A stretch of DNA of 64,000 bases, taken from Aricia agestis (Eukaryota; Arthropoda; Insecta; Lepidoptera; Lycaenidae). Shown here piece after piece: positions 54,546 through 64,000 of this stretch. Position numbers and translations under genes: made by a program. The DNA is taken from contig NC_056407.1 of the NCBI RefSeq assembly GCF_905147365.1, positions 12,214,001-12,278,000 of the forward strand. Direction: 5' to 3'. The notes below the pieces were generated by a model. The model saw only the letters and a list, made by a program, of their open reading frames with translations. It did not search any database and was not told where the DNA came from. The stretch's first letter is position 1; every line of letters starts with the position of its first letter.

Positions 54546-54998
54546 AAATAGCTATGTCCATACTATGCGCTTTCGTCTTCAATTTTCGTCATCTTTTTTG
54601 TAAGGTGGCTCCAAATATGGAAGGTCTGATTGACATCTGACGGCAGTAGCCGACGTGTCGTCGACTATTGTTTCTATGTATTTCTATGAAAGTATCGTTA
54701 ACTTCGCGTCGCTAGCTACGCAGGGTATTTCATAGAAATACATAGAAACCAGTTATAGTGTCGCGACGACATGTCGTCTGCAATTGCGACATGTCGCTCG
54801 GTTCCAACTTTAACCTTAAGTGTCGCTAGCTTCGTGTCTCTAGCTTCGAAGGGAGATTCATAGAAATACATAAATCATCAGACATCGAAGTCTCAGTAAT
54901 AGGACCCCTTTTTTACCCTTTGGCTACGGAACCCTAAAAACCAGTAGTGACGCGACGACACGTCGTCTGCAGTTGTCACTCGGTTCCAACTTGTACCG
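54546..54998. repeat. GTCGCGACGAC repeat block with a nested fragment
   Basis: 54546-54598 repeats the start of the 9781 MITE. After it, 'gtttctatgtatttctatg' and 'catagaaatacatagaaac' form a hairpin, and 'gcgacgacatgtcgtctgc' with 'cggttccaactt' recurs at 54949-54985. A GTGCGAGTCGG fragment ('acatcgaagtctcagtaat' to 'ctacggaaccctaaaa', 54878-54938) is embedded. Confidence 0.55.
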
Positions 54999-55107
54999 AT
55001 CAAAATTCACAAGGGTTAAAAGCTCCAAGCATATTATTTTTATTATGCATGTAGATAGTAGGTGTAATACAATAACTGAGAACAAATTAACATTGCCGGT
55101 GTAAATA

Positions 55108-55245
55108 AATTTGAAACAGGCCACTGCACCCTCCAATATTTGCTTTATCATAATAATAATAATATTAATATCGAAATTGAAATGTAACGTTTGTTGCCTG
55201 ATGTAGAAAATAACAAAGAGGGCAGTGGCCTGTCTGAAATAATTA
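55108..55245. repeat. Short TIR MITE
   Basis: 'tttgaaacaggccactgc' and 'gcagtggcctgtctgaaa' are inverted over about 22 bp, with (TAA)n between. Confidence 0.7.
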
Positions 55246-55394
55246 TATTTATACCAGCAGTATTAATATAAAGTTCTCAGTAATTGTATTGTCTTTAACT
55301 ACTTACATACAGGAAACAGTTTGAAATTGTTTTCTAAAATTAATTTATTGTATATATAATTTTAAGTTATAACATTGTAAACCTTATTTTAAAA

Positions 55395-55565
55395 GATTAA
55401 TTTTTTCTCACTTTTTTTGGTAAAAAAGTGGGCCCCGTGCGAGTTTCTTACGCCGGTTCTTCTCGCCGGGTTAGTTCCCGAACCGGTGGTAGGCATCATG
55501 TAGACGTTCAGAGAATATTTGCAAAAAAAATATTCTGAATAAAAAAGTTAGAGTTTGAGTTTAAT
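55395..55565 (+). mobile_element. Non-LTR retrotransposon 3'-end-like fragment
   Basis: 'acgccggttcttctcgccg' and 'ttcccgaaccggtggtagg' are motifs I associate with 3' UTRs of insect non-LTR elements; AT-rich end with 'gaataaaaaagttagag'. It lies 480 bp upstream of a reverse-transcriptase relic, but separate from it. The class call is from memory. Confidence 0.4.
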
Positions 55566-55569
55566 AATT

Positions 55570-56040
55570 AAAAAGAAATAAACAATCAGAACAGGTTACT
55601 CATGTAAATATTATAGTTCTATGGTAAGGGATTGATTGGATAATCTTTACCGTGTCCCTTTAGTGGAGTCTTGCCTTAAAGGTAGTAGTAGGTATAATTT
55701 GTTCAAAAACACATCAAAATACATTATGTAAAAAGCCGTGGACGTATCGGTCAATACGTATCCAAGTAACAGGCGACCTCATCAACAATTGATTGTCTGA
55801 TATCGATCAGCGGCATAAGGTGGACTATACCGTCATTACTGAAGGCTATTACCGCGCTATTTTACAGGGGGTTGAATTTTTGATCGCGTGTCCATTTTGT
55901 AAGAAATGACAGCAATCTATGTATTTTGTGTTTGTAATTTATTGAAGCAGTTAAATGATAATGCTTTAATATCGTGTAATTCTTTAGAAATTCGGCGCAA
56001 AAATTCTGATAAAAATGTTTGAATAATTTATTTTTAAGTC
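55570..56040. other. Single-copy DNA
   Basis: Nothing recognised. Confidence 0.35.
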
Positions 56041-56555
56041 GAATCAAGTGAGCTATAAGAATCTAAATCTCAGTGAATGCTCTGAAACTCAGTCACTGTT
56101 GATGCTGGTGTTCCTCAGGGCTGTGCGCTATCGCCTACCCTATTCATACTGCATATCAATGACATGTTACAGACCAAAGGCATTCATTGCTATGCGGATG
56201 ATAGTAGTAGAAGTCTGCGCGTTCACCACTAAAAAGTCACCAATGGTCGTATATCCTCGTTTTGAAGGCACCTCTTCAATAATCTCCCTCAACATTGAAA
56301 CACTTGGCGTAAACATATCGAGCGAAGTCCAGTTTCGATGTCATATAGAGGGTAAGGCCAAGTTAGCCTCGAAAAAGCTTGGTGTTTCTATCCGGACCAA
56401 CGCCTACAACTCTACAAGGCGCAGGTTCAGCCTCAGTACACTACAGTATTCTATATACGGTTCACATCTTGTGGCAGAGGCGCCAAAATACCAACTTCTA
56501 CCTCTGGATTGTACCCAACAGCGGGCCGTGTGCGCGCATTGTCATTGCATAAGGT
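56041..56555 (+). pseudogene. Non-LTR reverse transcriptase relic
   Basis: In one frame about 56099-56213 encodes GVPQGCALSPTLFILHINDM and then CYADDS, the conserved palm region of LINE reverse transcriptases with the catalytic YADD. The frame then shifts: from about 56288 a second frame gives LGVNISSEVQFR, KAKLASKKLGV, and later GSHLVAEAPKYQLLPLD, a downstream region I associate with Jockey/CR1-type elements. At least one frameshift, loss of both ends (no endonuclease, no upstream fingers) and internal deletions make it dead. It is the only protein-family remnant here with a recognisable catalytic motif. Confidence 0.85.
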
Positions 56556-56559
56556 GACC

Positions 56560-56876
56560 AAAAATATTTTATGCATCAAATTTCTGATTTTTTTCGTTCA
56601 TATTCTTTCAAGATTAACTTTTACAATATTATGTGTGACGCAAAAAAGGTTCCGGTTACTTAAAGTCATAATTGTTATTACGACGATAATAACAAAATTG
56701 GTCAACGAACATTGAAGTGGTCGAAGAACATACAAATAAAGCTAGAATTCAAATAATATAATATAACACTTACTAACAGTATTGTACTCCTGCTTTTTGG
56801 AAGTCGGTACAAAGGTGTAGGGAATAAAACGTATTATCAATTTACTTACTTGCTGTTAAACTTAAAATATTATGTT
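56560..56876. other. AT-rich DNA with a composite end fragment
   Basis: 'ctgctttttggaagtcggta' at 56791-56810 is a stray left end of the CGACTTCC composite. The rest is unrecognised. Confidence 0.45.
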
Positions 56877-56877
56877 T

Positions 56878-57527
56878 TTTAGGGTCCCGTAGCCAAATGG
56901 TAAACACGGAACCCTTACAGATTCTTCATATCAGTCTGTCTGTCTGTCTGTCCGTCCGTATGTCACAGACACTTTTCTTCGAAACTATAAGAGCTATACT
57001 ATTGAAACTTGATAAGTAGATGTAGTCTGTGAACCGCATTAAGATGATACAAAAATGGAAAAATTATCAAAAATTTTAGGGGTCCCAACTGAAACATAGA
57101 AAAATTTCATCTAAGCTATACGTGTGGGATATCTATGGATAGGTCTTGAAAAATCATATTGAAGTTTCTAATATAATTTTTTTCTAACACCTGAATAGTT
57201 TGCGAGAGAGGCTCTTCCAAAGTGGTAAAATGTGTGCCCCCCCCCCCCTCTAACTTCTAAAGTAGGGGCATGATAAGTCTAAAAAAAATATATGATATAC
57301 ATTACTATAAAAACTACTAACGAAAATTGGTTTCAACGAGATCTAGCTAGTAGTTTTTTTATACGTCATAAATGGTAAACCTGAAAGTTAATTTAAAACT
57401 TTCATTAAATCTACTGAAACATAAAAATAAATCAAAAACCCTTTAATTCCATAAAAAATAAACCTTATTGTTGCTGCGGAGCCCTTCATGGGCGAGTCCA
57501 ACTCGCATTTGGCTGGTTTATTACCTA
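56878..57527 (-). mobile_element. GTGCGAGTCGG element, long subfamily, copy 2
   Basis: 'tagggtcccgtagccaaatgg' through (TCTG)n, 'gtgaaccgcattaagatg', a C run (57238-57249), to 'gcgagtccaactcgcatttgg'. Collinear with 20043-20697 over the whole length. Confidence 0.8.
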
Positions 57528-57529
57528 AA

Positions 57530-57765
57530 ATACCTGTAATTTTCTTTTTCGGATACTTAAGATTTTAGAACCATTACGTTGTAGGCCACTTGTGTGATAC
57601 AGACCACATCGCAACCACGGCCGACCACATCGCAACCACAACTTTACATCGATGCAATGACAGTGCGCGCACACCACCCGCGCTCTCCCTCGTACTCAAA
57701 CTCAAACATTCCAACGCGTTTGCGTAAGACACCCACATTTTGAAAAATCCCACGTGAGATGACTA
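57530..57765. other. Short stretch with a 17-bp direct repeat
   Basis: 'gaccacatcgcaaccac' occurs at 57602 and 57624. The flank 'ccacgtgagatgacta' is the left side of a sequence that continues after the next MITE. Confidence 0.5.
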
Positions 57766-57767
57766 TA

Positions 57768-58026
57768 CAGTCTGTAACAAAAATAAGTGATAATACTTTC
57801 GGGTGTGTACGTGTTCCTTATAGAGAGTTCACTGTGAAAGTAGCAGCTCTGAAAGATGAAATTTTTTTCTCACTTTTGTATGGGCAAGGGCCCGAGCGTC
57901 ACGAGTTTCTCCATACAAAAGTGAAAAAATTTTTTGGTCTTTCAGCGCTGCTACTTTCACAATGAACTCTCTACAAGGAACACGTACACAACCTAAAGTA
58001 TTATCACTTATTTTTGTTACACCCTG
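57768..58026. mobile_element. Palindromic TA MITE (family 1), copy 4
   Basis: TA flanks (57766-57767, 58027-58028), full-length palindrome, loop 'gggcaagggcccgagcgtc'. It splits 'gagatgac-TA-ctcagggtagggg'. Confidence 0.9.
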
Positions 58027-58028
58027 TA

Positions 58029-58385
58029 TACTCAGGGTAGGGGAGGGGGTTGAATCAAATCTCACGAGATCTCACCAGGGGGGAGGGGCGTCAGAAAATC
58101 TAAAAAAGCACCTCACGTAATTTGCGGACGCCCCCTAAGGCTTCAGTGCTGTAGGTGCTCTTATAAATGACACTGATTTGATTAGGCTTGGCGTTGATTT
58201 GGGCAGAGATATGTTTATAAATAATCTCAGATACTAAAATATATTGAAGACGCTATTCTTCGAAGATAGAAAGTTTTCTTCTGACAGACAGTTAAGTGAT
58301 ATAAATGATTAGGTCTTTTGAGACGATTTATTAGATAGAATAAGACTTACCGACCAACATTATAACTTATAATTTTATATATTTG
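58029..58385. other. G-rich patch then single-copy DNA
   Basis: 58030-58140 holds 'ctcagggtaggggaggggg', 'ctcacgagatctcaccagg' and 'ggacgccccctaagg'; unclassified. The rest is AT-rich. Confidence 0.4.
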
Positions 58386-58386
58386 T

Positions 58387-58704
58387 GACGTGGGAGAGCC
58401 ATGCTTCGGCACGAATGTGCCGGCTTGACCGGAGAAATATCATGGGCTCACAGAAAACCGGCGTGAAACAGCGTTTGCGCTGTGTTTCGTCGAGTGAGTG
58501 AGTTTACAGGAGGCCCAATCCCCTTTTCCCATCCCTACCCTCTCCTTTTTCATTCCCTACCCCCCCATATTACCCTATTCCCTCTTAAAAGGCCGGCAAC
58601 GCACTTGCAGTTCTTCTGATGCTGCTAGTGTCCATGGGCGACGGAAGTTACTTTCCATCAGGTGAACCGTTTGCTCGTTTGCCCCCTTATTTCATAAAAA
58701 AAAA
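58387..58704 (+). mobile_element. CCGGCTCGACCGG retroelement, copy 4
   Basis: 'acgtgggagagccatgctt' to 'cccccttatttcat' plus a nine-A tail. Includes 'gtgaaacagcgtttgcgctg' and the pyrimidine run. Confidence 0.65.
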
Positions 58705-58774
58705 TATAATAATAGATAATGCAACATCCAGACTTCAGAAGAATGTTACAACTATTGTAATAATTATTAAATAA

Positions 58775-59121
58775 CTAGATGTCCCGCGCGGCTTCGCCCG
58801 CGTAAATTAGGAATTTTACAGAATCCGTACATTTTCCCATAAAAAATATTTCCCCCGTTTTTCCCACATTTTCCTGAGTTTCTTCGGTTGTATTAGTCTT
58901 AGCGTGATAATACAATATAGCCTATAATCTTACTCGATAAATGATATATCTAACACTGAGATAAGTTTTTAAATCGGACCTGTAGTTCCTGAGATTGACG
59001 CGTTCAAGCAAACATACTCTTCAGGTTTATAATATTAGGTAGGTATAGATTTTTTTTAATTATCGCTTGACAAACTCGAGTCTCGATCTAAAAGACTATG
59101 AAATGGTATATAATATAATAG

Positions 59122-59155
<34 letters not shown>

Positions 59156-59712
59156 TGTAATTTGCATAGTAGCATATGCTTTCTGTTCTTAAAACAACGC
59201 CGAAACTCCCAAATTTGTATCTATAAAGAATCAGGAGTTCTCTCAGCACCTTCCGAACCACGGTATACCAGGTATATATCGGTGCAAAATCTTACTTGGT
59301 AGCATATGCTTAGAATACTTCTCACGAAACCGAAGTCACCACATGTTTCCCTATAAGTTTTGAGGAGTTCCCTTGATTACTTGTGGATCCTTCATCACAT
59401 CACCACTTTTGTGAATATAATACCAAATTGGGATGATACCCTATATACCAAAAGAAAAATTTTGAAAATCGGTTAACAAACGGCGGAGTAATCGTTGAAT
59501 ATAAGAAAACAAACATAACACCTCCCCCATTTTGAAAGTCGGTTAAAATTGTAGCCTATGTGTTATTCTGATGTATAAGCTATATTATTGTAAAGTTTCA
59601 TTAAAATCCGTTCAGTAGTTTTTGCGTGAAAGAGTAACAAACATCCACACATCCACACATCCATACATCCATACATCCAAACAAACTTTCGCCTTTATAA
59701 TATTAGTAGGAT
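58775..59712 (-). mobile_element. Chimeric Helitron, copy 2
   Basis: 3' CTAG (58775-58778, A before it) with 'gcgggcgaagccgcgcggg' hairpin; 5' TCCTACTAATATTATAAAG at 59711. Same modules in the same order as 29208-30262: Hel-2 body (start near 59049), 'caaactcgagtctcgatc' link, composite left end (59119-59545), Hel-8 body. Copy 1 has about 60 extra bp after 'actatgaaa' ('agtaccaataacagggtc'). Confidence 0.8.
59119..59545 (-). mobile_element. Composite left-end segment in chimera copy 2
   Basis: Longer (GAT)n (59121-59153) than in copy 1; shares the copy-1 variants 'gccgaaactccc' and 'aagtcaccacatg', absent from the three long composites. Confidence 0.75.
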
Positions 59713-59739
59713 ACTAATAAAATTTGAGATTTTTGTTGC

Positions 59740-60042
59740 ATGGAAATGATGTCTTTTTATGGCTATTCAGTTGTCTTAATAACTCATATCACCAGCTTCA
59801 GATTATATCTGAGGCTAATTGACGATGACACACTGCTCCATATAAAATGCAAATTATATTCACCTGAGGGCACTCTGAAATATATCCGGAATAATGGCCT
59901 TCGTGACCTCAAAATACGATCAAGACTGACAGTCGATATGCATAATCTATATTACTCCGCAATCTCTCATCACAGTCATGATCATCACCTCAAGATAACC
60001 ATCATCATCAACAGGATTATTATGTTATGTATTCGTTGTTAA
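59740..60042 (+). other. 100-codon ORF in single-copy DNA
   Basis: ATG at 59740, starts MEMMSFYGYSVVLITH, stop TAA at 60040-60042. A run near the end is His-rich (SHHSHDHHLK). It begins 28 bp after the chimeric Helitron. No known motif, no promoter. Probably chance or a small captured fragment. Confidence 0.2.
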
Positions 60043-60234
60043 CACCTAATTCGGATTTATTTTATTTGCAGCTGATTTGCGCTCAACATCACTGCGCGTA
60101 AATTTGTCCCCAATAATTTCTATGTTATCCCGGGTTTTAAAGTATGTGTATAAGTACCAAAATTTATCAAAGGTTCAATGGTTTTTAAGCCTGTAGAGGT
60201 AATAGACATACACATATTTAAATTTATAATATTA

Positions 60235-60792
60235 CTAGATGTTCCGCGCGTTTTCGCCCGCGAAATTTAGGAATGTCATGGACACCGTACATTTTTCCGC
60301 AAAAAAAGAAACCTTTGTCCTTTCACGTGGTCTATTGTTCATGTGTGCCAAATAACATAAAATTGCTCCGGTAGTTTCTTAGGATAAAAAGCAATTTTAA
60401 ATAATTTCCTCAGTTTTTTCAACATTTTCCTCTATTTCTTCGCTCCTGTTAGTATAAGATTGATAAAATATAGCTTATAGCCTTTCTTGATAAATGAGCT
60501 ATCTAACACTGAATTTTTTTTTCAAATCGGACCAGTAGTTCCTGAGATTAGCGCGTTTAAACAAACAAACAAACTCTTCCGCTTTATAATATTAATAAGT
60601 ATATAATCATTTCTTCGCTCCTATTAGTCTTGGCGTGATAAAATAATAGCCTATAGCCTTTCTTGATAAATGAGCTATCTAACACTGAATTTTTTTTTCA
60701 AATCGGACCAGTAGTTCCTGAGATTAGCGCGTTCAAACAAACAAACTATCAAACTCTTCCGCTTTATAATATTATAAGTATATAAGTATAGA
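60235..60792 (-). mobile_element. Hel-2 Helitron with a tandem 5' duplication
   Basis: CTAG 60235-60238 with A before it, hairpin complement 'cgcgcgttttcgcccgcg', then one unit ending 'cttccgctttataatatta' (about 60600) and a second near-identical unit (about 60608-60792) ending with the 5' TCTATACTTATATAC. An early stage of the amplification seen at 7917-9417, or a head duplication. Confidence 0.8.
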
Positions 60793-61134
60793 TTTTAGGA
60801 TGGAAGTAGGATTTGCGTGAAACATTAATTGCTATATTCTATATGGTTGGAAAATGTAAGTGTACTTTACATAATGGAATGAATTTAGTGCACATTAACC
60901 AAACTCATGTCGTCAAAAGCAATACAGTAAAAGGCTTCATTTTATTCATTGCCCACTTATGTAAATAAATTTTAATTGTGGTACTTGTGGTTGACCCGTT
61001 GCGATAATGATAATACACATTAATACAAAGTAATAAAATGGAGAGCATTATTACGATTGCAGTTGGGATAATATTTTGATGGTTCGAGATCTCATAATAA
61101 TAATTTATCTTTTGTCTTCAACATATTATTATAA
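60793..61134. other. Single-copy DNA
   Basis: Nothing recognised. Confidence 0.4.
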
Positions 61135-61590
61135 CTAGAGATCGCCCAATGGTCGAAATTCGACCTTAGTTCAACGACATTAGGACTTTATTTTATATTT
61201 TTCAACTCTTGTCTCTGGGACTCAGCTGATCTCAGTCTGGCCGTGTAAGCATTGTCTAATTGTATCGATTCAATAAAAAAAACTATAAACCATTTTCAAT
61301 TTGTCACCTTGTTGTCAACAGACTTCAACCATAAATAAAAAAGAGTAGAATTCGTATGTATCGGATTGGCACTCAAAAATCTGTCATTTTCCCTAGTGTG
61401 TGTGTTGTCGTGTGTGTAATGTTTTATTTGTTAAAAAAATGTATGATAAAAGCATTATTTCAAAATAATATTAGCTCGATGCACTCCTTCACCATATAAA
61501 CTATAACTGTGCAAAATTTCATTCACCTACGTTTCCCCATTTTTCGTCAAAAGGGATACAAAGTTTTTGGCTCACGTATTAATATATAGA
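61135..61590 (-). mobile_element. Hel-1 Helitron copy 6, complete
   Basis: CTAG 61135-61138 with A before it, hairpin 'ggtcgaaattcgacc', 5' TCTATATATTAATACG at 61590 with A beyond it on the minus strand. A short deletion follows 'cattaggacttta'. Confidence 0.9.
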
Positions 61591-61965
61591 TTTATATATC
61601 TATATTTTATCGAAAACTTGAGAACAATGTTGTGGGTGAAACTTCACAATAATTAGCAATCGTGTTATCAATGTTTTTGACATCGATGTGACATAATTAT
61701 GTACCATATTTTAATGACTGCAGTGGGATTTGGCCTAACAGAGCACATAAATTGGATGAAATATGTTATTTCAGGTCTTGCTACCATAATAATGTTAACA
61801 GTTTATAATATAACTATCTGTTTGACCGAGCTTTGCTCAGTATTCGATAAAACACGAATAAAATGACATTTTCTAAGAATGATTCCTAGCTAGATCGATT
61901 TATCGCCCCCGAAACCTCCTATATACTAAATTTCATGAAAATCGTTGGAGCCGATTCCAAGATTC

Positions 61966-62396
<431 letters not shown>

Positions 62397-62443
62397 TATA
62401 TATATATACAAGAATTGCTCGTTTAAAGATATATATAATAAGA

Positions 62444-63181
62444 TAAGATATTATCATAACTCTTTTTATATTGACAAAAATCACTACTTATTCCTTTGGT
62501 TTCGCAATAGTCCTGACTGTTTTACCTTCTAAAGTCTGTGGGTTTACCTGTAAAAGACAATTATTTTCACAGTAGGATTGTTTCAGCTGCACGATGTCTT
62601 ACAATTATCATTCGTAGTTCTTATTTTTATTATCTTTTATACTTCGAAATCGTCCGTCACCTATTAAAATATACTAACACTCAACCAAACCATTATCACT
62701 TTCGCACTTTAACATCTTTACGGTAGAGTAAAAACTTACGACGCATAAACTATTTATGAGAGTAAACGTTTCATACGTGGCGAAAGTAAAGCGACTCACA
62801 AATGGCACATGCTAAGCTTTATTATCCCATTTTAATATCACTCCCCTTTTATGGTGTTCCGATTGCAATAATAACAAAACACAAGGGGCTATCATTTGGG
62901 TGCATAAGGGTTGGAATACCCCTTAGGGCAGCAGAGTAAGATAAAGACTTTCTTCAAGGGTTAAAAAGTCAAAACATTAAATTCTGTTATTTCTGCTATA
63001 ATGTTAGTTGCAACAACAGTTGTTGTATCAAGTAGGTAAATATTATAACTTAAGGTGCCCTTTATTTGGGAAAATAATGATTATTTAATGCTTTTATGTT
63101 ACAAGAAAGATTTTATTAAACTTAAAATTTAAAGTGCCTATTTTTTATATTTTATTCAATGCCTGGATTTAAATATTTAGG
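62444..63181. other. Single-copy DNA
   Basis: No repeat recognised. Confidence 0.4.
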
Positions 63182-63182
63182 G

Positions 63183-63315
63183 CCTGTTTCACCACTTTCT
63201 GATAAAGTTCCGAGTAGGCTTTTCACAAGTTTTTTGACAGATTCTCCATACCTACTTGATCTGTCAAGTTAATTGGTGGATAGCCTCTTTGTCACTTATC
63301 AGGAAGTGGTCAGGA
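63183..63315. repeat. Probable TIR MITE
   Basis: 'gtttcaccactttctgataa' and 'ttatcaggaagtggtcagg' are imperfect inverted ends about 130 bp apart; 'ttttttgacag' and 'ctgtcaa' also pair inside. Confidence 0.5.
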
Positions 63316-63334
63316 AGGACAACGATGGTCCTTT

Positions 63335-63700
63335 TTAGGGTTCCGTACCCAAAGGGATCCTATTACCGAGGCTTTTATGTCTGTCCGTCTGTCTCTGTGT
63401 CTGTCTATCCGTCTGTCTGTCTGTCTGTCCGTCTGTCTGTCCGTCTGTCTGTCCGTCTGTCTGTCCGTCTGTCTGTCCGTCGGTCTGTCCGTCTGTCTGT
63501 CTGTCTGTCTCCAGGCTTTATCTCAAGAACCGCTATAGATAGACTTCTTAAATTTTCACAGACTGTGTAATGTGTATTTCTGCTGCCACTATAACGACAA
63601 ATACTAAAAACAAAATTTAGAGGGGGCTCTCACACAACTAACGTGATTTTTTGGCCTTATTTCCTTGTAATCAATAATGGCAACAGGTAGGCACTTGTAA
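63335..63700 (-). mobile_element. GTGCGAGTCGG element with expanded TCTG tract
   Basis: 'tagggttccgtacccaaagg', 'ttccgaggc'-like start of the tract, 'ctccaggctttatctcaag', 'aaattttcacagactgtg', 'aacaacaggtaggcactt'-type end. The (TCTG/TCCG)n tract at 63378-63512 is the longest in the family here; the 104-codon frame across it is an artefact. The hairpin end is missing. Confidence 0.75.
63378..63512. repeat. (TCTG/TCCG)n tract
   Basis: About 135 bp of CTGT/CCGT tetramers with a higher-order alternation of 'ccgtctgtctgt'. Confidence 0.95.
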
Positions 63701-63705
63701 TATTC

Positions 63706-63826
63706 ACAAACGTAGGTGCATGAAATTTTGCACAGTTATAGTTTATATGCTGAAGGAGTGCATCGAGCTAATATTATTTTGAAATTATGCTTTTTTCATA
63801 CATTTTTTTAACAAATAAAACATTCG
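63706..63826 (+). mobile_element. Hel-1 internal fragment
   Basis: 'aacgtaggtgcatgaaattt', 'gaaggagtgcatcgagc' and 'tttttttaacaaataaaac' match 30310-30415; both ends are absent. Confidence 0.75.
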
Positions 63827-63829
63827 GTT

Positions 63830-64000
63830 GTCTGGAAGAAACTGCTTTAAAGCAGTAAAACCGGCTTTTTGCACAATTTTGTAAAAAAAAATTATACCTT
63901 TTTTGTTGCTGTTATTTCTTTTGTTTTTTTCTCTTTTATGTGCTTTTGTCTTTTCTTTTGTGTGTGCAAATAAAGAATTTATTATTATTATTATTATTAC
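63830..64000. other. T-rich DNA ending in (ATT)n
   Basis: 'ctttaaagcagtaaaacc' near 63846, then a T-rich run and an (ATT)n tract (63980-64000) that may be the tail of a retroelement continuing beyond the window. Confidence 0.4.

Noticed and set aside
63256..63570. 104-codon ORF rich in Ser-Val-Cys
   Set aside because: Created by the (TCTG)n tract inside a repeat.

Overview
The window looks like non-coding nuclear DNA from an insect, most probably a moth or butterfly (Lepidoptera). It is AT-rich, has no long intact reading frame, and is packed with short, degenerate, heavily nested transposable elements. The Lepidoptera call rests on my memory of element termini (Helitrons ending in a GCGGGC-type hairpin plus CTAG, 'agtgcgagtcggactcg' elements, (TCTG)n-bearing elements, tRNA-like SINEs). 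No database was searched.

The dominant content is non-autonomous Helitrons. I group them by their ends: a 5' TC, and a 3' hairpin followed about 7-12 nt later by CTAG, inserted between A and T. Hel-1 (3' hairpin GGTCGAAtTTCGACC) is at 229-2833, 16850-16885, 23380-23871, 30259-30734, 45787-46272, 49529-50583, 61135-61590 and 63706-63826. Hel-2 to Hel-8 cover most of 7.65-9.48, 16.5-18.2, 29.2-30.3, 35.4-36.0, 54.0, 58.8-59.7 and 60.2-60.8 kb. Other repeated families are a 2.1-kb 'CGACTTCC' composite (three long copies, each with an exon-like 76-nt segment beside a splice-donor motif), a 'GTGCGAGTCGG' family, a TA-flanked near-perfect palindromic MITE (four full copies and one half), TTAA-flanked, Harbinger-like and other MITEs, two hAT-type elements with 8-bp target duplications, four types of tRNA-like SINE, a poly-A 'CCGGCTCGACCGG' retroelement, a solo LTR and a dead non-LTR reverse transcriptase.

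Layout: 0-2.8 kb is a Helitron split by the 2.1-kb composite. 2.8-7.6 kb is mostly single-copy with retroelement fragments. 7.6-9.5 kb is a Helitron carrying a 173-bp tandem array. 9.5-16.4 kb holds MITEs, a SINE and a GC-rich block. 16.5-18.2 kb is a head-to-tail Helitron chain. 18.5-28 kb holds hAT, TTAA and Harbinger-like elements, composite copy 2 and a short membrane-protein-like ORF. 28-35 kb is the least repetitive part. 35-51 kb is dense nested repeats plus a possible 5' exon near 42.4 kb. 51-64 kb is mixed, with the reverse-transcriptase relic near 56.3 kb.

I see no convincing complete host gene and no operon-like system. The interest lies in nesting: clean insertions inside known sequence fix element boundaries and relative ages. 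The best leads are the composite with its exon-like segment, the chimeric Helitron present at two loci, the 173-bp array, and a few promoter- or exon-like single-copy islands. Boundaries were read by eye and may be off by several bases where ends are degenerate.
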